The notes under the pieces were generated by a model, which searched no databases, was not told the DNA's origin, and worked only from the letters and a program-made list of their open reading frames with translations. A DNA stretch of 45,530 nucleotides, from positions 1 to 45,530 of the forward strand of contig CALRHE010000006.1 of assembly GCA_943359345.1 (NCBI GenBank), written 5' to 3'. The stretch is from Candidatus Uhrbacteria bacterium (GTDB lineage Bacteria > Patescibacteriota > Patescibacteriia > UBA9934). This document shows positions 13,503-20,282 of this stretch, one piece after another. A program made the position numbers and the translations under genes. How positions within the stretch are numbered: the first letter of the stretch is position 1; every line of letters starts with the position of its first letter.

Positions 13503-13913
13503 ATGGAAAAAATTGATCTCTTTCGGGAACTGAGCTATGAAATCGTAGGCTTGGCCATGGAGGTCCACAAAATTTATGGCTCGAATCATAAAGAGATTAT
13601 CTACCAGAGAGCCTTGGCAGAAAAACTCACCCTAGCCGGGGTAAAATTTGAACAAGAACCTCAAATACAAGTATTGTCTATTGATACTGGTAAAAAATTA
13701 GGCTGGTATCAACCGGATATCTTTATTGATAAAAAGATCATACTCGAGCTCAAAGCTACAAACTACCCGCTAAAAGTTCATGAAACTCAGCTTCGCGACT
13801 ACCTCAAGTGTTCCCAGATAGAACTTGGCTATATTCTCAACTTTGGAATGCCAAGCCTGTACTATCGACGCATCATCTATACAAATAACCAAAAGCTTCA
13901 TACTTCTGTGTAA
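13503..13913 (+). CDS. GxxExxY family protein (PD-(D/E)XK nuclease-like)
   Basis: A 136-residue protein whose N-terminal half carries the family signature around residues 25-35 (GSNHKEIIYQRAL) and whose C-terminal half has a QPDIFIDKKIILELKA segment, the D..E-x-K core of PD-(D/E)XK folds. Family function is unknown; nuclease activity is predicted only from the fold. The start is set by the TATACT box 6 nt upstream. The gene lies between inverted copies of the ATCTGTGT repeat, and the right copy begins within its last codons, which suggests a mobile or gene-cassette origin. Confidence 0.88.
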   Translation: MEKIDLFRELSYEIVGLAMEVHKIYGSNHKEIIYQRALAEKLTLAGVKFEQEPQIQVLSIDTGKKLGWYQPDIFIDKKIILELKATNYPLKVHETQLRDYLKCSQIELGYILNFGMPSLYYRRIIYTNNQKLHTSV

Positions 13914-13950
13914 AATCTGTAGTCGCGTTTCACAATCTGTGTCAATTAAT
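13902..13950 (+). repeat. ATCTGTGT-type repeat, copy 3 (right border of the GxxExxY cassette)
   Basis: Three TCTGTGT-like units at about 13904, 13914 and 13935. It overlaps the final two codons and stop of the GxxExxY gene. It is most similar to the copy at 41791-41838. Confidence 0.65.
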
Positions 13951-13978
13951 ATATGAGGATGAGTAATGTAAATTTGTT

Positions 13979-14962
13979 ATGAGAGTCCTCACCGGCATAC
14001 AGCCCACCAACATTCTTCACATCGGTAACTACTTTGGCGCCCTTAAGCCCGCCATTGAGTTACAGCGTGAAGACGATCTGTTCATGATGATCGTAGACCT
14101 GCACGCCATCACCGTGCCGCAGAAGCCAGAGCAACTTCAAAAGAACATCGCTTTCGCCACAGCTGCTTATTTAGCGGCCGGTATCGACCCCAAAAAGGCG
14201 ACGTTATTCCAGCAGTCACGCGTACCGGCACATGCCGAGCTTGGCTGGCTTTTGCAAACCGTGGCTCGCATGGGAGAACTTGAGCGCATGACTCAGTTTA
14301 AGGACAAGTCGACGGCTAAGGGACAAAATGTTTCGGTAGGCTTATTTACCTACCCAGTTTTAATGGCGGCCGATATTTTGCTCTACGACACTCAAGCTGT
14401 TCCGGTTGGTGAAGATCAGAAACAGCATCTCGAATTAACCCGCGATCTAGCCGAACGCTTTAACCGAGATTTTGGCCAGACTTTTGTGGTACCCAAACCG
14501 ATCATCAATATCGCTAGCGGTCGTATTTTGGCTCTCGATAACCCAGACATCAAAATGAGTAAAAGCGCTCCCTCCCCCAAGAACTACATTTCTCTCATGG
14601 ATGACGCTGATACAATCCGTAAAAAGATCAAATCAGCAGTTACTGACTCAGAATCTGGGATTTCTATCGATGACGCTCGTCCAGGCCTTAAAAACTTGCT
14701 AGCGATCTTCCACTTGGTGACTGATGAACCAATGTCTGAAATTGCTACTAGATACGAGAACAAGGGCATGAAAAATCTCAAGGAAGACCTGGCCGAGGCC
14801 TTAGTAGCCCATTTGGAGCCTCTTCAAAAGAAGATAAACGACTATCTCAAGAACCCTGATGAGCTCGAAAAGGTAGTTTCTGATGGTAGCCTGAAAGCAG
14901 CCGAAATTGCCTCAGCTAAAGTCGCTCGGGTCAAAGAAGTGATGGGGTTACGACTTGCTTAG
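13979..14962 (+). CDS. trpS: Tryptophanyl-tRNA synthetase
   Basis: A 327-residue class I synthetase of normal length. The HIGH-type motif appears as PTNILHIGNYFG (residues 9-20), followed by AADILLYDTQAVPVGEDQKQHLEL, which binds tryptophan and ATP, and by the KMSKS loop (about 198-202). It charges tRNA-Trp. The gene is flanked on both sides by cassette-like single genes with their own inverted repeats, and the stop codon is the first part of the right-hand repeat array. Confidence 0.97.
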   Translation: MRVLTGIQPTNILHIGNYFGALKPAIELQREDDLFMMIVDLHAITVPQKPEQLQKNIAFATAAYLAAGIDPKKATLFQQSRVPAHAELGWLLQTVARMGELERMTQFKDKSTAKGQNVSVGLFTYPVLMAADILLYDTQAVPVGEDQKQHLELTRDLAERFNRDFGQTFVVPKPIINIASGRILALDNPDIKMSKSAPSPKNYISLMDDADTIRKKIKSAVTDSESGISIDDARPGLKNLLAIFHLVTDEPMSEIATRYENKGMKNLKEDLAEALVAHLEPLQKKINDYLKNPDELEKVVSDGSLKAAEIASAKVARVKEVMGLRLA

Positions 14963-14990
14963 TAGACAGTAGACCGTAGACGGTAGACAG
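14962..14990. repeat. GTAGACN repeat array, left inverted repeat of the S23 cassette
   Basis: Four 7-base GTAGACN units. The 29 bases match the reverse complement of 15356-15384 at 25 positions. The first base is the last base of the trpS stop codon. Confidence 0.8.
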
Positions 14991-14992
14991 AT

Positions 14993-15349
14993 ATGGCTTT
15001 TCGATACGAAGATCTTGATGTTTGTAAGGATATTCAGGCTCTGATCCTTGAAATCTACAACTTAACGTCAAACTTCCCGTCAGATGAACGTTTTGGTCTT
15101 ACAACACAGGCCCGTCGAGCTGGAACGTCGATTTTACTCAATATTGCCGAAGGAAGCGCTCGTAGGACGAATAAGGAATTTAGTCGATTTATCACCTATT
15201 CCTTAGGATCAGTCACCGAAAGCCACTCAATCATGAAAATAGCTCTATCTTTGAAGTTTATTACCCAAATTCAATACGATTCTTTCTCGATAAAAGCCGA
15301 AAACCTCTGGCGACGGCTCTGTGCCCTTAGGACCTCACAAAGCACCTAA
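14993..15349 (+). CDS. Four-helix bundle protein of the S23/23S rRNA intervening-sequence family
   Basis: A 118-residue helical protein with the family landmarks: YEDLDVCKDIQAL near the N-terminus, LTTQARRAGTSILLNIAEGSAR (about 36-57) and the RFITYSLGSVTES segment. Family members are encoded in intervening sequences of 23S rRNA genes in some bacteria and as free-standing genes in many CPR genomes; their role is unknown. Here it is not inside an rRNA gene. It lies between 29-base inverted repeats made of GTAGACN units, starting 2 bases after the left one. It is related in fold to the Avd protein of the retroelement. Confidence 0.92.
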   Translation: MAFRYEDLDVCKDIQALILEIYNLTSNFPSDERFGLTTQARRAGTSILLNIAEGSARRTNKEFSRFITYSLGSVTESHSIMKIALSLKFITQIQYDSFSIKAENLWRRLCALRTSQST

Positions 15350-15355
15350 AATCGG

Positions 15356-15384
15356 CTGTCTACGGTCTACAGACTACCGTCTAC
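15356..15384. repeat. GTAGACN repeat array, right inverted repeat of the S23 cassette
   Basis: 29 bases that match the left array in reverse complement at 25 positions. It starts 6 bases after the stop codon of the S23-family gene. Confidence 0.8.
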
Positions 15385-15422
15385 AATATGGCTAAAGTTA
15401 GCCTAAATATTGAGTTATTCAC

Positions 15423-15451
15423 TTGACAAAAGTCGGAAAAAATGCTATATC
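15423..15451 (+). promoter_or_regulatory. Strong promoter before the structured leader
   Basis: TTGACA (15423-15428), 17-base spacer, TATATC (15446-15451). The first following start codon with a plausible ribosome binding site is at 15714, so about 255 nt of untranslated RNA is made first. Confidence 0.7.
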
Positions 15452-15457
15452 ATAAAG

Positions 15458-15631
15458 GTAGTGAGTTAGTTCAAAACTCATGGGGAGAGAGACTTCTTGG
15501 GAAACCGAGTTGCCCCACCAATTGAAAGGCCCTGACAGGCTTTCTGCAGAATCACCGTACCCTTCGACTCCCACAGTGGGTCGCTCAGGGCCTACGGCCA
15601 CGACTCTCCCAGGAAACATGTCAGGGCTTTT
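15458..15631 (+). ncRNA. Candidate structured leader or small RNA with alternative helices
   Basis: Within about 175 nt: a TGAGTT/AACTCA hairpin (15462-15480), GGGAGAG (15483-15489) able to pair with CTCTCCC (15604-15610), and GCCCTGA (15529-15535) able to pair either with TCAGGGC at 15585-15591 or with TCAGGGC at 15621-15627, the latter followed by TTTT. The arrangement resembles an attenuator or a pseudoknotted RNA. A CCTTCG..GCTCAGGG repeat forms 15560-15590. No known RNA family is recognised; whether it ends near 15631 or reads into the gene at 15714 is unclear. Confidence 0.4.
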
Positions 15632-15713
15632 CGTTTGTCCGTCATTGCGCATGACAATTGTCGTGTTCAGTAACGGGCAAATACCTGCTCACTCTAACCA
15701 TTTGAGGCTAACC

Positions 15714-16145
15714 ATGCCACTACACCCTGTTCGAGTTGCGCGCGACGCTGCCATTGAGCGCTTAGATGAGCTCGATGTGGTACTAGGCCAGCTAATCGAC
15801 CCCCAACAGATCAGCAGTCTGTTGAACAGGTTCGAAGCGGCTAGCCCTGACGAACTCGAAGAGCTTGAAAGCGAAGCACTGTTAGAGCTTTCACAGATGG
15901 GCGTGGACGAGCCCATCGCGCTGCAAGCAATCGCGGTTGTGCGTGAACTTAACCAGGTAACACACCAAAGGTTCGAGCTAGAAAACGAGCTCGTCCTGCT
16001 TGACCGTGAGTTTGCAAGAACGGATAAGCTCCAGAACAAGCCGCCTGAAATCTGGGTTATGCACGTCTGCGCAGGTCCTGCACGGTCCAGGCAACCTATC
16101 ACCGGGCTCGATCGACGCTTTGGGCTCAACCCCAAATACCGGTGA
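15714..16145 (+). CDS. Hypothetical protein (143 aa), GC-rich orphan
   Basis: A soluble, largely helical and acidic protein; residues 12-110 have a strong heptad-like Leu/Glu pattern that could form a helical bundle or coiled coil. The C-terminal 30 residues are basic with Trp, His and Cys. No family is recognised. The start at 15714 is supported by TTTGAGG 7 nt upstream; an open frame continues upstream to 15480 but crosses the structured leader and is unlikely to be translated. The gene has its own strong promoter and is followed by a 9-bp hairpin and a large terminator, so it is a single transcription unit. Confidence 0.6.
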   Translation: MPLHPVRVARDAAIERLDELDVVLGQLIDPQQISSLLNRFEAASPDELEELESEALLELSQMGVDEPIALQAIAVVRELNQVTHQRFELENELVLLDREFARTDKLQNKPPEIWVMHVCAGPARSRQPITGLDRRFGLNPKYR

Positions 16146-16153
16146 CCCTACGT

Positions 16154-16183
16154 GCGGACGGCGGCCTCAACTCTGCCGTCCGC
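16154..16183. other. Hairpin after the 143-aa orphan gene
   Basis: A perfect 9-bp stem GCGGACGGC/GCCGTCCGC with a 12-base loop, 8 bases after the stop codon and immediately before the terminator. It may protect the 3' end of the mRNA. Confidence 0.6.
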
Positions 16184-16185
16184 CA

Positions 16186-16239
16186 AGACTCCCTGCGTTC
16201 TAAGCCTTCTTTCTGGCTTGGAGCCAGGGAGTCTTTTTT
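16186..16239 (+). terminator. Large intrinsic terminator
   Basis: A 10-bp stem AGACTCCCTG/CAGGGAGTCT (16186-16195 with 16225-16234) with an inner AAGCC/GGCTT stem, and a T-run to 16239. The next promoter starts 3 bases later. Confidence 0.88.
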
Positions 16240-16241
16240 AA

Positions 16242-16270
16242 TTGACAAAATTAGGATTTTCCTATATATT
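16242..16270 (+). promoter_or_regulatory. Strong promoter of the 209-aa orphan gene
   Basis: TTGACA (16242-16247), 17-base spacer, TATATT (16265-16270), close to consensus. The leader to ATG 16337 is about 60 nt and contains a GCCTAC/GTAGGC hairpin with an ATTA loop (about 16294-16309). Confidence 0.8.
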
Positions 16271-16336
16271 CAGCTCGCGTTTCCAAGCGCCGTGCCTACA
16301 TTAGTAGGCGTGATACACCACAAAAGAGCGTGAAAA

Positions 16337-16966
16337 ATGTCACTCGTGACTCCTCAGAACCCCCCCAAGCGCACTAGCCGCAAGCCGAAGTCCCCGGCCC
16401 CCAAGCCGCCGGACACGCAGCAGACCTCGCTCCTCAGCCGCGACGACCTGATGCAGGCCGTCAGCAATTCGCCCACCGTCCCAGCGGCCTCCAAGCCGGG
16501 GATCATCCGCACCATCGAGCTCTACTACTGCGCTGCCACCCAGGCGGCGCTGAACCAGCTCTACAATGATGTGGCGACGGGCCAGTGTGAGTTCGCCTCG
16601 GCCTTCTGTGCCTTCGTCAAGGTCTGTCCGGTGAAGACGTTGCGGGAGCGCTACCATGCGCGCCTGAACGCCATCGCCAGCACCCACCCCAACCAGGCAG
16701 CGGCCATCCAGATCATGCGTGACCTGGATAGTCAGATGCCGGGCATAACGGCGGTACTCGAGCTCTTGGCCGTTGGCCAGGAAAGCGAACTGACGGTCGA
16801 GCGGCTGGCACGCCGCTTCAAGGGCAGCCACTTCAGCATGATCTCCACGACCTTGGCCGGAGCGATCATCGGGCTCGATCGGTCGCCTGAGCCAACGGCC
16901 ACCACCCGTCCCTGGTCCAACCGCCACGGGTCGAGCAGCCCGGTGCGCTTGAGCCACGGTCTGTAG
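16337..16966 (+). CDS. Hypothetical protein (209 aa), GC-rich orphan
   Basis: A soluble protein with a Pro/Lys/Ser-rich, probably disordered N-terminal 40 residues, a helical central region containing three cysteines (around CEFASAFCAFVKVC), and a Pro/Ser/Arg-rich C-terminal tail. No family is recognised. It is much more GC-rich than trpS or the downstream sugar genes, as is the 143-aa gene before it. Each has a consensus TTGACA promoter and a large hairpin terminator. Both may be recently acquired, for example from a phage or plasmid, but nothing in the sequence proves that. Confidence 0.6.
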   Translation: MSLVTPQNPPKRTSRKPKSPAPKPPDTQQTSLLSRDDLMQAVSNSPTVPAASKPGIIRTIELYYCAATQAALNQLYNDVATGQCEFASAFCAFVKVCPVKTLRERYHARLNAIASTHPNQAAAIQIMRDLDSQMPGITAVLELLAVGQESELTVERLARRFKGSHFSMISTTLAGAIIGLDRSPEPTATTRPWSNRHGSSSPVRLSHGL

Positions 16967-16983
16967 CAGTCCGCTTTGCTCGG

Positions 16984-17080
16984 GCCCCGGTCAATCAGTT
17001 ATCCAGCGAAGCCGTATTCGCCTTTTGGCTAGAGTGCGGGTCTCCCTTCCTCCAAACTGGATCGATTGATTGACTGGGGC
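16984..17080 (+). terminator. Long imperfect inverted repeat, probable terminator
   Basis: 16984-17006 pairs with 17057-17080 with a few mismatches, closing a loop of about 50 bases; pyrimidine-rich CTCTCCCCTTTCTTT follows. It lies just behind the 209-aa gene and ends before the rnpB promoter. It could also be a small palindromic insertion. Confidence 0.5.
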
Positions 17081-17092
17081 CTCTCCCCTTTC

Positions 17093-17121
17093 TTTACAAA
17101 CACCCCCAATTTTGCTATACT
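17093..17121 (+). promoter_or_regulatory. Promoter of rnpB
   Basis: TTTACA (17093-17098), 17-base spacer, TATACT (17116-17121). The expected start about 7 nt later coincides with the predicted 5' end of RNase P RNA. Confidence 0.8.
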
Positions 17122-17128
17122 TTTACAG

Positions 17129-17632
17129 CTAGGAATACCAGACGATCGCCCTTCGACTCGGTCCGTAAAAAGATCGACCTCGCTCAGGGAGGAAAGTCCG
17201 AACACCCTCGTCACGGCAACGTGATGATGAGAGCAGCGTCGCTAACGGCGACCGGGCATAATTACGAACTCGGCCGTACCTTGCCTCAGCAATTGCAGGG
17301 AAGGGTATGATCACTAAGTTCGTTTGAAACCCAGGGAAAGTCTTCTTCAAACGCAAGAATGGAGAGGGTCACGACCAACTTGAAAAGGTTGGGAGGACGC
17401 AACAGAGACATTCTCGTCACCTACGTCTTAGGATATGGTGATCAAAGGTGAAACGTGAGGGTAAAAGCCCTCTCACCTGCACGGTGACGTGTAGGTGCGG
17501 CAAACCCGCTGTGGTGCAAGAACAAGATTTGGTCGTTCGCATGATCCAGTCAGCAATGGCTGGGCTAGAGAGATGATCGTCGCTTCTGATGAAAATCAGG
17601 GGAACAGAATTCGGCTTACAAGTATTTCCTGC
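17129..17632 (+). ncRNA. rnpB: RNase P RNA (class A)
   Basis: The universal core elements are present in order: GAGGAAAGTCCGAACACC (17189-17206), AGAGAGATGATCGTC near 17568 and ACAGAATTCGGCTTACA near 17604. The ends pair as P1: AGGAATAC at 17131 with GTATTTCCT at 17622. The RNA is the catalytic part of RNase P, which trims 5' leaders of tRNAs. Boundaries are accurate to a few bases. The P3 region (about 17149-17190) carries a CCCTTCGACTC..GCTCAGGG unit found elsewhere as a dispersed repeat. Confidence 0.95.
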
Positions 17633-17701
17633 CATAAAACCGTCCTAAGCGAAGCCGCGAGGCTGAGTCGAAGGGCGGTATTTATGTTAGAATACGCCCA
17701 T

Positions 17702-19123
17702 ATGAAGCGTGTGAATTTGGCCTTTGCGGCCATGCTGGTTCCCCTGGATTACCTGGCCCTGTTAGCGGCGGCCATGACTGCCTATTCACTCCGGTTTACA
17801 CCTTTCTTTGTAAACTTGAAGCCGATCCGCTTTGGACTCACGTTCAACGATTTTATACAGAGTGCCCTACCCCTTGGAGTCGTCTATCTTGGCCTATTTG
17901 CCTTTGCCGGCTTGTACTCAATTAGACCCCGGAGTATCGCCGAAGAGTTCTCGCGTGTCGTCCTGGCTTGCACCACCGGGCTCGCTACCATTCTCATTAT
18001 CGCTTTCTTTTCTAGAGCCTTGTTCGAGTCACGTTTCATTATTTTAGCCGTGCTGGCGCTCACTATCTCTTTTGTGTTCATTGAACGCATGACGGTTCGA
18101 GCTCTCCAGCGCGGCTTACGTGTTTATGGTATTGGCGGAATGCAGCTAGCAGTCATTGGTAAAACCAAGAGTGGTAACGCCTTGGTGTCCTGGTTTCAGC
18201 GTTTCCCCCGCTTTGGCTACTACCCGGTAGTTCACGTGTCTCACTTCACAGCAGACACCATGGAACGCCTTCTGGAACTCAAACATGCAGGCGGAGTTGA
18301 TGGCATTCTACTTGCCAATCCAGATGCCACCAAAGACGAGATCACGAGCATCAAGACCTTTGCCGATGTCAATCAACTCACGTTTTTCTACTCTGCCGAT
18401 CTCTTCCCTGGAAGCTCACTCCGTCCACTCGTACACACGCTGGCTGGCCGACCGCTGATTGAAGTACCCACCACCCCGCTTGATGGTTGGGGTGCTATTT
18501 ACAAACGAGCTTTCGACATTCTTGGCTCGCTGGTATTAATCGTCGTCACCTTGCCACTGCAAATTCTGGTGGCTATAGCCCTCTTCCTAGAACAACCAGG
18601 TGATGTCTTATGGCGTAAACTCCCGGATGGTAAAGCTGCACTTAGAATTGGACAGGGCGGCAAACCTTTTTACTACTTTAAATTTAGATCGATGATCAAA
18701 GACGCACACAAATATCGCTTTGATCCAAAATTTATACAAACCCATGGCAACCTGCGCGAAGGCACTCCACTCTTCAAAATAGAGAATGACCCTCGCGTCA
18801 CGCCGGTTGGCCGTTGGCTCAGAAAGTTTAGTCTAGACGAAATTCCTGAATTTTATTTAGTCCTCTTAGGGCGTATGAGCTTGGTTGGACCACGCCCTCA
18901 CCTACCCGAAGAGGTCGCCACGTACAAACCGGAACATAAAAAAGTCCTGACCATCAAGCCCGGCATCACCGGGCTCTCCCAGATCAGCGGACGCGCTAAC
19001 CTTGACTTTGATGACGAAGTCCGCCTAGATATGTACTATATTGAAAACTGGAACCCCTGGAGGGACCTGCTCATCCTCCTCAAAACCCCTTTGGCTGTTA
19101 TATTCCGCCGGGGTGCTTATTGA
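17702..19123 (+). CDS. Exopolysaccharide polyprenyl glycosylphosphotransferase
   Basis: A 473-residue membrane enzyme. It has four to five N-terminal helices (about 5-120), a nucleotide-binding-like middle domain, one further helix (about 275-297) and a C-terminal sugar-transferase domain with KFRSM, LDEIPEFY and GPRPHLP motifs. It transfers a sugar 1-phosphate from a nucleotide sugar to undecaprenyl phosphate, the first step in making a surface polysaccharide or glycan. The start ATG 17702 is preceded by a TAGAAT -10-like box; ATG 17684 is an alternative. The frame open further upstream overlaps RNase P RNA and is not used. Two glycosyltransferase genes follow closely and probably form one operon with it. 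Confidence 0.93.
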   Translation: MKRVNLAFAAMLVPLDYLALLAAAMTAYSLRFTPFFVNLKPIRFGLTFNDFIQSALPLGVVYLGLFAFAGLYSIRPRSIAEEFSRVVLACTTGLATILIIAFFSRALFESRFIILAVLALTISFVFIERMTVRALQRGLRVYGIGGMQLAVIGKTKSGNALVSWFQRFPRFGYYPVVHVSHFTADTMERLLELKHAGGVDGILLANPDATKDEITSIKTFADVNQLTFFYSADLFPGSSLRPLVHTLAGRPLIEVPTTPLDGWGAIYKRAFDILGSLVLIVVTLPLQILVAIALFLEQPGDVLWRKLPDGKAALRIGQGGKPFYYFKFRSMIKDAHKYRFDPKFIQTHGNLREGTPLFKIENDPRVTPVGRWLRKFSLDEIPEFYLVLLGRMSLVGPRPHLPEEVATYKPEHKKVLTIKPGITGLSQISGRANLDFDDEVRLDMYYIENWNPWRDLLILLKTPLAVIFRRGAY

Positions 19124-19130
19124 AGAAACT

Positions 19131-20246
19131 ATGCGTGTCGCCCTGATTCACGACCATTTAACCCAATACGGGGGGGCAGAACGAGTTTTAGAGGCTTTCC
19201 AGGCTATCTGGCCAGAGGCCCCAACCTATACCCTCAAGTACGACCCAATTGCCATGGGGTCAACTTTTCAACACAAAGTCATCCGCACCTCTTTTCTTGA
19301 AAAACTCCCTTTGGCACGCCTGGGTTTCCGCTGGCTCCTACCGTTAATGCCCATGGCTACAGAGAGCTATAATTTATCAGAGTTTGACGTGGTTATTTCC
19401 AACTCAAGTGCTTTCTCAAAAGGCGTCATCACCGCCCCACACGCTTTGCATATTTGCTATTGCCACACCCCAACAAGATATTTGTGGTCGGACTCAGGGA
19501 GTTATGTTGAAGAGTTACGCGTGCCTAGAATCGTGAAGTCGCTGTTACCGTTGGCGCTGCATAAACTGCGTACCTGGGATCAATTAGCGGCCAACCGCGT
19601 TGATAAGTTCGTCGCCAACTCCGAAACCGTGCAACGCCGTATTCAAAAGTATTACCGTCGTGACAGCCAGGTGATTTACCCACCGGTGGATATTGAAAAA
19701 TTCTCAATTTCTAACGAACCCAAGACCTACTACTTAACTGGGGGTCGCTTAGTGGCCTACAAACGTTTCGACATCGTAGTTGATGCCTTCACAAAAATCG
19801 GCAAACCACTTAAAATTTTTGGAACCGGTCCAGAAGAGGCTGAGCTTAAACGCTGCGCTGGTAAAAACATCGAATTTGTTGGTCGAGTCTCTGATGAGGA
19901 GCGAGCTCGACTATTCGCTAACGCGATCGCGTTTATCAATCCTCAAGAAGAAGACTTCGGCATCACACCGGTTGAGTCAATGGCTGCTGGACGCCCCGTT
20001 ATCGCCTATCGTCGTGGCGGAGCGCTTGAGACGGTCGTCGACGGGCTGTCAGGCGTCTTGTTCGATGAACAGAGCTGGGAAGAGCTAGCAGACACCGTGC
20101 TCCACTTTGACGAGCAGCAATTTGATCCCCAGAAAATTCGGGCTCACGCTGAACAATTCAGTACCAAAATATTCCGCAAAAAGATTTACGATCTAGTCCA
20201 GGGTTTGTGGCGGGACCATGAGCAGTCAACACTCGGCTCAGTCTAA
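19131..20246 (+). CDS. GT4-type glycosyltransferase
   Basis: A 371-residue GT-B glycosyltransferase. The N-terminus MRVALIHDHLTQYGGAER is the glycine-rich acceptor-side loop, and EEDFGITPVESMAAGRPVIAYRRGG (about 280-304) is the GT4 nucleotide-sugar-binding motif with the E-x7-E pattern. It probably adds a hexose to the lipid-linked glycan started by the upstream phosphotransferase; donor and linkage cannot be told. It starts 7 nt after the preceding stop. Confidence 0.92.
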   Translation: MRVALIHDHLTQYGGAERVLEAFQAIWPEAPTYTLKYDPIAMGSTFQHKVIRTSFLEKLPLARLGFRWLLPLMPMATESYNLSEFDVVISNSSAFSKGVITAPHALHICYCHTPTRYLWSDSGSYVEELRVPRIVKSLLPLALHKLRTWDQLAANRVDKFVANSETVQRRIQKYYRRDSQVIYPPVDIEKFSISNEPKTYYLTGGRLVAYKRFDIVVDAFTKIGKPLKIFGTGPEEAELKRCAGKNIEFVGRVSDEERARLFANAIAFINPQEEDFGITPVESMAAGRPVIAYRRGGALETVVDGLSGVLFDEQSWEELADTVLHFDEQQFDPQKIRAHAEQFSTKIFRKKIYDLVQGLWRDHEQSTLGSV

Positions 20247-20282
20247 GACAGGATCGTGCCCTGTCTCTACAGGTTAATGCCT

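Noticed and set aside
14962-15384. CRISPR array from the GTAGAC repeats
   Set aside because: Units are 7 bases, contiguous without spacers, and arranged as inverted repeats around a gene. No cas gene is present, and I saw no CRISPR array elsewhere in the window.
15458-15631. 6S RNA, SRP RNA or a glycine riboswitch
   Set aside because: The length fits 6S RNA, but the two ends do not pair into a closing stem. No SRP core (GGAAGCAGC type) and no ordered glycine-aptamer core are seen. It is kept only as an unassigned structured leader.
15480-15713. N-terminal extension of the 143-residue orphan protein from ATG 15480
   Set aside because: The sequence runs through the hairpins of the leader and a dispersed repeat and is Pro/Ser/Thr-rich without family features; ATG 15714 has a TTTGAGG site.
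16340-16957. 205-residue minus-strand frame opposite the 209-residue orphan
   Set aside because: The plus frame has a consensus promoter, an early ATG and a terminator in the right direction; the minus frame has none and is Arg/Gly-rich as expected of a shadow.
17495-17701. N-terminal extension of the polyprenyl glycosylphosphotransferase
   Set aside because: This stretch is the 3' part of RNase P RNA and its flank. A start at 17702 (or 17684) gives the normal membrane-domain N-terminus.
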